Positions 56,914 to 64,000 of a stretch of 64,000 nt of DNA are shown in pieces. The stretch covers positions 13,906,001-13,970,000 of the forward strand of contig CM059563.1 of NCBI GenBank assembly GCA_030386875.1. Direction: 5' to 3'. The number at the start of each line of letters is the position of its first letter. Position 1 is the first letter of the stretch. Source of the stretch: Morinoia aosen (lineage: Eukaryota > Arthropoda > Malacostraca > Amphipoda > Talitridae). The position numbers and the translations under genes are program-made. Below the pieces are notes generated by a model, which did not search any database, was not told where the DNA came from, and saw nothing but the letters and a program-made list of their open reading frames with translations.

Positions 56914-57565
56914 ACCCCCTCAGGGGGATACAATTATTGTATCTATGGGAACTAGCGCTCCCAGGGGGACAATGTGAGGGCCCAAGCTGAGAGTTAGGTA
57001 GGCCTCTTTTTTGTTGAAATAAAATGTTTTTGTTATGTTGAGGACCACCTTTTTTCGGTTCACTGCTGTCCTGTTTTTCAGCACCTACTACTGTCTTTTT
57101 CAACTTTGATCTTGTTTCATAATCTTCCTTCCTCTCTTTGGCCGCATTTGTTGCTGGGTAGGGAGGCTAAAACTAAGATTATATAAGTTAGCTTAAGCCT
57201 CCCTAACCGTTACAAAAAAAGAGCGTATCGAAGAGAGGAAGGAGGAAGGCACCATTTAGTATGGAGATAAGTGAATGAGGAATCTATGCAGAAAGGGCAT
57301 AGAAACAGTAAGATAAGAAAGAAGTTCATGAAATAAGATAAAAGTTGAAGAAGAAAGTCAGAGGTGCTGAAAAACAGGACAGTAGTGAACTGAAAAAAGG
57401 TGGTCCTCAACATAACAAAAAAAACATTTTATTTCAACAAAAATAAGGCCTACCTAACTCTCAGCTCGGGCCCTCACATTTTTCCCTTGGGAGCGCTAAT
57501 TCCCATAGATATAATAGTTGTATCCCCCTGAGGGGAGAGGCTAAAACTAATGACTAATCTAATCT
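56914..57565 (+). mobile_element. S1 SINE-like element, outer copy, interrupted in its tail
   Basis: Head CCCCCTCAGGGGGATACAAT from ~56914. The body has an internal deletion and runs to GGAGGCTAAAACTA (57175). Its own tail ATGACTAATCTAATCT resumes at 57550-57565, after the inner S1 copy. Confidence 0.88.
57176..57537 (-). mobile_element. S1 SINE-like element, inner copy inserted in another S1
   Basis: 362 bp, opposite orientation, flanked by AGGCTAAAACTA (57164-57175, 57538-57549), a 12-bp duplication of the outer copy's tail. Full length, from the tail AGATTATATAAG to the head TATCCCCCTGAGGGG. Confidence 0.92.
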
Positions 57566-57996
57566 GTAAATAAAACATGGATATTAATTTATTTTATGTG
57601 ACCAAAAAAACATGCTTTTTGAAAAAAGATTTTTTACAAAAAACATGAGTGTTATTAAATTTTATCTGACCAAAAAAAAACATGAACTTTTAAAAACCAT
57701 GTTTTTTTCACAAAAAGTCATTAATATCCATGTTTTTTAGTCATGATTTTTTGGTAAAGAAAACATGATTTAAAAAAACCAGCATGATTTTTTTTTGGCA
57801 CATAAAATATATTAATATCCACATTTTTTAATCATGATTTTTCTGTAAAAAAGATGTTTTTCAAAAAAACAGCATGGTTGTTTATGGAAAAAAAAGTTTA
57901 TTAATATCCGTGTTTTTTAGTCATGACTTTTGTAACAAAAAAATTCAAAAAACAGCATGGATTTTTTGGTCACATAAGATATATTAATATCCATTA

Positions 57997-58793
57997 GAAC
58001 CGTACCAGGTCTTAGAATAAAATATCCACAAAGAATCTATTCACTCTATAAAACCTTTCGGAGACTAGCTCCATCCTCGGTAAATCTGAAGGATGTCAGT
58101 TGTCGATTTTCCACTTTTTGGTGCCTGAACCTAATTAATTGAATCAAAATAATCAAGTTTTCTTCTATGCACTTTCCGTCTCAAATGAGTATTTTACGAT
58201 TTATAGCGGTAAGTTTAGTTTCGTCTCTGATGACGAATGCGCTCGAGTAAACAGCTACTCATCGATTTTCAAATTTTTGTTGCTTGAATCATGGTAATAA
58301 CATCGAAATAAACAACTTTTCTTCTATACACTTTTTTTGTCAAATGAGTATTTAACGAGGTATAGCGGTAGGTTTGGTTTCGTCTTTGATGACGATCGCG
58401 CAGGAAGCGAGTGCGCATTGCAGTGTTGCTGTCCGACGTGCTCCTTGAATTACTTGCCGCTTCAAACACTGGAGTTGCGGTAAGTCATTTACTGCTATAA
58501 GTAATTAAATACTCATTTGAGACGGAAAGTGCATAGAAGAAAACTTGTTTATTTCGATCTTAATAACTATGCTAAGGCATGAAAATTTACAAAATTGATA
58601 ACTGACATATCCTTCAGATTTACCCCATCCTCAACAAGTCATTCAGTCAAATGTTTTTCAAAGGAACAGTGAAAATTCATTGTCTATTTCACCAAATTTT
58701 ACTGAATGACTGAGGATGGAGCTGGTCTCCGAAAGGTTTTGTGGAGTGAATAGATTCTTTGTAGACATTTTATTCTAAGACCTAGTACAGTTC
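57997..58793. mobile_element. TA-flanked MITE with ~80-bp inverted ends and nested F2
   Basis: GAACCGTACCAGGTCTTAGA and its complement (ending CTAGTACAGTTC) bound the element, with TA at 57995-57996 and 58794-58795, a Tc1/mariner-like site. Arms continue through AAAACCTTTCGGAGAC. F2 (58079-58624) is inserted in the left arm. Confidence 0.8.
58079..58624. mobile_element. F2 palindromic element, perfect 8-bp duplication
   Basis: 546 bp, ends GGTAAATCTGAAGGATGTCA and ...TCCTTCAGATTTACC. Both flanks are exactly CCATCCTC (58071-58078, 58625-58632). Confidence 0.92.
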
Positions 58794-59764
58794 TAATAAA
58801 CATGATTTCAATATTAACAGCATTCTTTGTTTAAAAGTTTCTAAAGACAATTCGATTAAAGAAAAACAATTTTTTTGGTCCCATAAAATATAATAGCTTT
58901 TAGTCTAGATTTTTCTGTTAAAAAACAATGTTTTAAAAAAACAGCATTTGATTTTTAAGGTCACATAAATATATTAATATCCATGGTTTTTATTCATAAT
59001 TTTGTATAAATAACATGTTTTTTTTATATATATCCATGTTTTTTTAGTCATGATTTTTTTTAAATGTTTTTAAGAAAAACAATTTTTTTGGTCCCATAAA
59101 ATATAATAGCTTTTAGTCTAGATTTTTCTGTTAAAAAACAATGTTTTAAAAAAACAGCATTTGATTTTTAAGGTCACATAAATATATTAATATCCATGGT
59201 TTTTTTTTCATGATTTTGTATAAATAACATGTTTTTTTTTTAAAAAAACAGCATGGTTTTTTAGTAACATCTCTATCAATGACCATGAGTAAAGATATGT
59301 TATTATAACACACCATTTTGGAAGTTGAAGGTCATTCACATCTATTGTAAAATAAATGAAATATCAAAGCATGAAACCGCAAAAATTAAAAAAATTTCAT
59401 AAAACCATGGAAAACCACCAATTAAGAAGTATGCTGTTTTATTTTGTAATTTGACATGAAAAAAAATAATGTAAAGTGGTTCTTTTTCTTGCTGAGTTAT
59501 TTTCAGACAAAATATTTTAAAAAACTAAAATATCCACATTTTTTGGCCACGGTTTTTTTTTGTAAAAAAAACCTGTTTTATTTTTTTAAAAAACGGCATG
59601 GTTTTTTTGTTGAGTCACATCTCTAGCTATAACTTGTAATATAATCATTTCAGACGGAAAGTGCATAGAAGAAAGCTTGTTTATTTTGATTTAATTAATT
59701 ATGTTTCGGCACCATAAAGTGGGAAATCGATTACTGTCATCTCCTTCAGATTTACCATGAAACC

Positions 59765-60051
59765 TACTGCCCAAACTCATAAAATACTCGTTTGCTGAAA
59801 AAAGTGTATAGAAGAAAAGTAGTTTATTTCGATATTATTACCATGATTCGAGCATCAAAAATTGATTAGTAGCTGTTTATTCAATCGCATTCGTCGTCAA
59901 AGACAAAAATTAACATACAGCTATAACTCGTAAAATACTCATTTCTGAAGGAAAGTGCATAGAAGAAAACTTGTTTATTTTGATCTAATTAACTATGTTT
60001 AGGCACTGAAAACTTGAAAATCGATAACTGGCAAACGCTTCACATTTACCA
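59765..60051. mobile_element. F2 right-half fragment
   Basis: ACCTACTGCCCAAACTCATA, GTGTATAGAAGAAAAGTAGT, then AAGTGCATAGAAGAAAACTT and the end CGCTTCACATTTACC, next to the previous F2 copy. Confidence 0.6.
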
Positions 60052-60445
60052 AGAATAGTATAGTGTTATTGCAAGGTTATTTTTCAAGTTTTGTTTCATT
60101 AGTTCCATTCATAGACATGGAGTAAGAGCAAGATACCTAAGCCTTTTTTCTGTTGAAGTAAAATGTGTTTTTTGTTTTAACACATTGATTATGCATACAC
60201 AATGGCTATGGTTAGTTAGGTTCTTGGTAGGAAAGCTAAAAAAATATAGTTTTATTACTTGAATGCATTTTGTCCTTTCTAAGGGGTGTTATGAAATATA
60301 TAATTGGACTATAGTATTTTACACTGTATGTGGCAGTTTATTCTGAGCAGAAAGTGGTGAAGTAATTGAAATGCTGTTCATTCAAATGGGTACAGGAATG
60401 AGTAGTCTACATGGTGGTTATCATAGGCTATTTACCTACACATAG

Positions 60446-60708
60446 TTGTGTTAAGGATCATTTTTTTCTTGTTTCATTCATTGCTGTTTTGTTTTTTAGC
60501 ACCTCTGACTTTTTTCTTCAACATTGATTGCTTCATATCCTTCTTTCTAATTTGCTGTTTCTATGCACATGGAACCCTGTGCAGGAACTCACCTTGTGCT
60601 TAGATTTTGTGTTCTCTTCACTTCCTACTTGATGGTATCTTTACCCTTCCTCTCTTTGAACTACTTTGTTATGGTAAGGGAATCTAAAACTAACTTACAA
60701 TTAATCAG
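60446..60708 (+). mobile_element. S1 SINE-like element, diverged 3' part
   Basis: Contains CATTGCTGTTTTGTTTTTTA, GCACATGGAACCCTGTGCAG, ACTTGATGGTATC and the end TAAAACTAACTTACAATTAA. A matching head segment (AGCAAGATACCTAAGCC...GTTGAAGTAAAATG) lies at ~60130-60178, so the copy appears interrupted. Confidence 0.65.
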
Positions 60709-61332
60709 TAATTGAAGATATATATGCATTTCATATGATGTTCAAACTCATTTTATTATAGATGTAATATTTTTTGCATCATGACCTAAATAATTTTTTA
60801 AAATTATAAGCACATATAGAATATCAAACTCTAGCTTTCACTAATCAACTCAATATAATGTAAGTGTATGTTGTTTATAACAGGTACCAAGACTAAATAG
60901 TTCACAGTGTATGGAGATAATGTGACACTAAATAAAAATCTTTGTCATAGATTTTTGTAGTTAGATTTTGGTATTTATAAAATAACTTGAATAATATTAA
61001 AATATCCTAAAAAGTAATAAATTTTAAGAATGGTTGATCAAATTTATTAAAATAGTTTCTCAAATTTAGTAATCAATTGTAAAAACAACCTCAATTTAAT
61101 TTTATGTTGATATAGTTCAGAAAAATTGAATCCAAGCCTTCTTAAATGATAGTACCATATTCTATAAATTTTTGGTTATTTTAAATCGCAGCAAGAAATG
61201 GCTTTCATTATTTGTAGGTAATGTAACTCTTCAAATGCATAAAGCTATGATTTTTTATATACATATTTTTTTGTTAGCATTCATGAAGTAATTGCATAGC
61301 AAATGTGGTGAAATGATCTGATGGATGTGCAG
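60709..61332. other. 3' end of FLOT1 intron 1
   Basis: AT-rich, nothing recognised. The acceptor GATGTGCAG before 61333 has a weak pyrimidine tract. Confidence 0.45.
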
Positions 61333-61411
61333 GGGCATGCACGTCGGGTATGCCCAAGACTGTTGTAGGAGGTCGAGCCTTTGTAATTCCGTGCTTCCAG
61401 CAAACTCAAAG
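61333..61411 (+). CDS. FLOT1: FLOT1 (flotillin-1) exon 2
   Basis: Joined to exon 1 it reads SGACTSGMPKTVVGGRAFVI then PCFQQTQR. This aligns with [20 protein letters not shown] and CIQQIQR of human FLOT1, with one extra residue before GGR. It lies at the start of the SPFH domain. Two bases complete Gly18, 25 codons follow, and two bases remain before donor AAAG|GTATTG. The next exon (RISLNTLTL-type) was not found before 64000. Confidence 0.85.
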
Positions 61412-62228
61412 GTATTGATGAAATTTTCTACTTATGTCTGTTTGTGCTTGCAGTTTCTTATTTTAATGGCTGGGTTTTGGCAAACTTAATCATTTGATGC
61501 ATCTCTGCTACAAATGCTATCTTATAATCATCATTTAGTTAGATCTCATACATGCTCATTGTTTATGTCCATCATCAAACATCACTTATCTTTCTGAACA
61601 ATTTAGTTCTGATTTACCCAGCACTGCACTAAGTCCACTTTGATTTTAGCATAATGTATAATTTTGAAATTTTTTGTTTATTGATTTGCATTGTTAGTGG
61701 TTATTTCAAATGTGGGTTATAATATTTCACTGGGTCGCTAAAGTATTTCTCTGTTTTGTGCAGCCATGATCTCATGTTTGTATAAAGGGCTTAAGGTGTA
61801 GAACAGCACGGACACCATCATTTGTTATCAAGCTGAAATTCAAAGCCATGAGCATCAACTGTAAAACTAATCAGAATAAATATTAGCTCTTGATTTTGGT
61901 GCATTAAAAACAGAAACCCTTCAAAAACCTGTTGTAGTAGGAACAGCACTACGCACGATTTATTCGAATTTCACTTAGGGTTACATGTCACCTTTGGCCA
62001 TTGCTTGGTGTGACCTGTGCTTTGTTAGAAAGTTGTGTCATGAGTCATTGGCCCGTGTGCACATTGTGCGTCCCATTTGTCTTGTATTGCAATAACTAAT
62101 TATTATTTTGTATGGAGTCTTCTCTTCTAAATCTTCCTGTGACCTATGTCTCAAAGTTTATTTCACTTTCTGAACAACAGTTTCTTTAACTAACAAATAC
62201 ATGATCAATATGACTCACATGTAACTTG
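61412..62228. other. FLOT1 intron 2, first part
   Basis: No element or exon recognised. Confidence 0.45.
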
Positions 62229-62429
62229 TACAGTGGTACCTCGGTACTCGACCATAATCCATTCTGAGGTGGTGGTCGAGAACCTATTTGTTTGAGAACC
62301 GAAACCAATTTTCCCATAAGAAATATTGGGAAGTAATTTAATCCGTTCTTACCATTAAGAAAAATACCTAAAATATTAAAAGAACGTGTATCTAAACAAC
62401 AATGAAGACGTAAATGTGTGTAAATGTGT

Positions 62430-63400
62430 TTGAAGAACTTTTTCGCAGATGAGAGCTTCACTAATGCTGTTCCCTGTGTTAAATAGTTCGTATGGCAGTC
62501 CCTTAGTTCGGGCGCCAAATTGTTAAATAGTTGGTGAGGCATATCCACATTGGGCGCCAAAAGTTAGATAGTTTCCCTATTTTAGGGTTCTGAGGGCCGT
62601 AAGTTCCAAGGCTTTTATTCCGGAGAATCTTCCTGATTTTTTTTCAGGGATATGAGAGAAGTCAGTTGCTGAGTATTTATTTTATCAAGGCCAGGGCTTT
62701 TCAACAGTTTCCAAGTTGCGAATATTATTCAGTAATTTTTGGAATCCGATCTGGTTACAAGGTTTGAAGATTTGAGCTGGTTTTTCAAGCTTTCGAATTT
62801 TGAGTCGAGACGAATCAAGCTAAGTTTTTTCGCACTGGTAATACAGGCTTAGAAAGTTAGAGCCGAAATGAAATTCGAGCCAAGGATTTCTGCGTTTTAT
62901 ATTCCATTCAAGTTTTCTTCTTAGTTTTGTGATTGAGGTTTTTCCTCTCAAGTATTTCTTTTTCTTTTCAAATTTTGAGGATCGTGATGGAAGTAGGCTA
63001 CTCAAGTATCTGTGATACGAGAGCTTAGTTATGCGTGGAGAATTATTTTCCCTCTGGTTAAATTATATAAGCACAAGTCGGCATTTTTGACAATAGCCTG
63101 ACACCCTGCCAACATCTTATCCTTGATGAAGATAAGAAGCAACTTCTCCATTTCTTCCATTATCTGAGGCCTTTGCTTACTAATTCCTGTCACTCCCATT
63201 GCAACATCAACTTTCTTTAACACTTCCTTATGCTTCAAGATAGTGGAAATGGTTGATTTTGCCATTTCGTACTGCAACGTAAGGTCGGACACTCGTACAC
63301 CACTTTCATATTTTGCTATAATTTCCTTTTTCAGTTCAAAAGTGATCCTCACTATTTTCCTCTTTGCCTTCCCATTATCACTGTCTTTCTTTGGACCCAT
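62430..63400 (-). pseudogene. Tigger transposase, N-terminal fragment, interrupted
   Basis: Begins MGPKKDSDNGKAKRKIVRIT at 63400 with a CENP-B/pogo-type helix-turn-helix (KKEIIAKYESGVRVSDL, KSTISTILKHKE) and EMEKLLLIFIKDKMLAG. The frame is broken by the insertion at 62477-63103. Beyond it, the same protein resumes on the - strand as NSISEALICEKV at ~62475 and soon ends where the body has been deleted. The DDE catalytic domain is absent, so it cannot transpose itself. Confidence 0.88.
62477..63103 (-). mobile_element. LTR-retrotransposon relic (LTR plus PBS-like motifs)
   Basis: 627 bp beginning TGTTAAATAG and ending CCTGACA (TG...CA), with a CCCTG duplication (62472-62476, 63104-63108). On the - strand two ~40-bp segments near the end both start TGGCGCCC, a tRNA-primer-site-like motif (62507-62517, 62551-62559), and end AACTATTTAACA. 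Either a solo LTR with an end duplication, or an element reduced to one LTR, its primer site and the last bases of the other LTR. Confidence 0.7.
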
Positions 63401-63659
63401 AATTAAGAGCTAGAGCAACACGAAAAAGTTTAAATCTGGAAAGAAATATAGTACTCGAACAAACGGCGTACGTCTTACTCCGCTCACGGTCAGAGTCTAA
63501 CTGACGCTTACCCGCTGACCGAGGAGCGCGTTCGGGTCGACTCGGCTAGTCTAGTACTGAAAATCTGTTTGAGATCTGAAGCATTTTCTACTCGAATTTT
63601 TTGGTCGAGAACAGATTTGGTTTAGTATAGAGGTGGTCGAGAACCGAGGTACCACTGTA

Positions 63660-64000
63660 TTTATATTCCCTGTTTCATAGTTTGCTTACTATTCTGGTGA
63701 CAATATGCAGTGCCTTATTTTTTGTAAGCCCATGATATTGTTTGAAGGTAATAGAAGAAATTTTTCTTCAATCAATGTATCCACAGGGGTCATGCTGCAA
63801 AACCAAATCGAAGGTCTGGCAATCATAGCAAAATCTTAAGAAAAGTTCAAAGATATAAAATTTTCTGTGAGAAAATTCCTGCTGGATAGTATGTGCAGTC
63901 CATTTTAACAGATTAGTACATTTTATAAATTTATTTTTTCTTCATTATTTGCCTTGTGGTACCATTTAAAGCATTTTTGACTCTTTAACAAGCTATTGCA
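63660..64000. other. FLOT1 intron 2, right edge of window
   Basis: No exon recognised. An AG/GT-bounded stretch near 63788-63810 does not read as flotillin. Confidence 0.45.

Larger units (their letters stand above)
55793..59625. mobile_element. hAT-like element made of A/T-run repeats
   Basis: Exact 8-bp duplication GCTATAAC (55785-55792, 59626-59633). Ends TAGTGATGCAAAA and ...GAGTCACATCTCTA are imperfect inverted repeats of hAT type. No transposase. The interior consists of diverged ~80-100 bp units rich in AAAACATG, TATTAATATATTTTATGTGA and CCAAAAAACCATGCTGTTTT. These run one way on the left and mainly the complementary way on the right. It hosts an inverted-repeat MITE (55986-56279), two S1 copies, and a TA-flanked MITE with an F2 inside. 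Confidence 0.8.
55379..59756. mobile_element. F2 palindromic element split by a 3.8-kb hAT-like insertion
   Basis: Left end TGTAAATCTGAAGGATATGA, right end ...CTCCTTCAGATTTACC. Flanks ATTAAACC (55371-55378) and ATGAAACC (59757-59764) agree at 7 of 8. Without the insertion at 55793-59625 and one copy of its duplication, the element is ~0.54 kb, like the 14564 copy. Confidence 0.85.
62231..63657 (-). mobile_element. Tigger/pogo-type DNA transposon relic
   Basis: Inverted ends CAGTGGTACCTCGGTACTCG and (complement of the right end) CAGTGGTACCTCGGTTCTCG, flanked by TA (62229-62230, 63658-63659). These are typical Tigger termini. It retains the first ~110 codons of a transposase on the - strand. 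The catalytic region is deleted, and an LTR-type insertion splits what remains. Confidence 0.92.

Noticed and set aside
63029..63400. 123-residue protein as a host gene
   Set aside because: It is the N-terminus of a Tigger transposase within TA-flanked inverted repeats, truncated by an LTR-type insertion.

Overview
This window is eukaryotic chromosomal DNA from an arthropod, most likely an insect. It has long introns, GT-AG splice sites and AT-rich sequence by eye. The two recognisable host genes read most like insect orthologues. I recognise proteins from memory of their families; no search was run.

Two host genes lie on the + strand. CARM1 (PRMT4, coactivator-associated arginine methyltransferase) runs from 5051 to 42529. 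I could place 13 coding exons whose splice phases all agree, giving a 621-residue protein: N-terminal PH-like domain, SAM-binding Rossmann fold, beta barrel with dimerisation arm, and a Gln-rich C-terminal tail. Intron 1 is 10.9 kb and intron 11 is 13.8 kb. Intron 10 begins with GC instead of GT. The start codon sits in a near-perfect TISU/YY1-type motif. The second gene, flotillin-1 (FLOT1), starts at 51279 with a 52-bp coding exon, continues with a 79-bp exon at 61333, and leaves the right edge. CARM1 makes nuclear histone and coactivator arginine methylation marks. Flotillin-1 is a membrane scaffold protein. Nothing in the window links the two functionally.

Most of the remaining DNA is mobile elements nested in one another. 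(1) An apparently intact non-LTR retrotransposon (6012-11472) has a PHD-like/SGNH-esterase ORF1 and an APE-endonuclease/reverse-transcriptase ORF2 joined stop-to-start. It sits inside a palindromic DNA element. (2) Two palindromic families, called F1 and F2 here, carry 8-bp target duplications; copies lie at 5.5-15.1 kb, 16.4-16.9 kb and 50-60 kb. (3) A SINE-like family, S1, has about a dozen copies, 11-13 bp target duplications and a hairpin-rich head; one copy is inserted in the tail of another. (4) A 3.8-kb A/T-run-rich hAT-like element lies inside an F2 copy. (5) There are TTAA-flanked piggyBac-like MITEs, a Tigger/pogo relic containing an LTR-type insertion, a small solo LTR, and several minisatellites.

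Layout: 1-5046 intergenic; 5047-42529 CARM1, with mobile elements in introns 1, 2, 6, 8, 11 and 12; 42530 to about 44.5 kb CARM1 3' UTR with a 111-bp tandem repeat; 44.5-51.0 kb intergenic; 51.0 kb to the end FLOT1, with a 10-kb intron 1 packed with nested transposons. No tRNA, rRNA, CRISPR or prokaryotic feature was seen.
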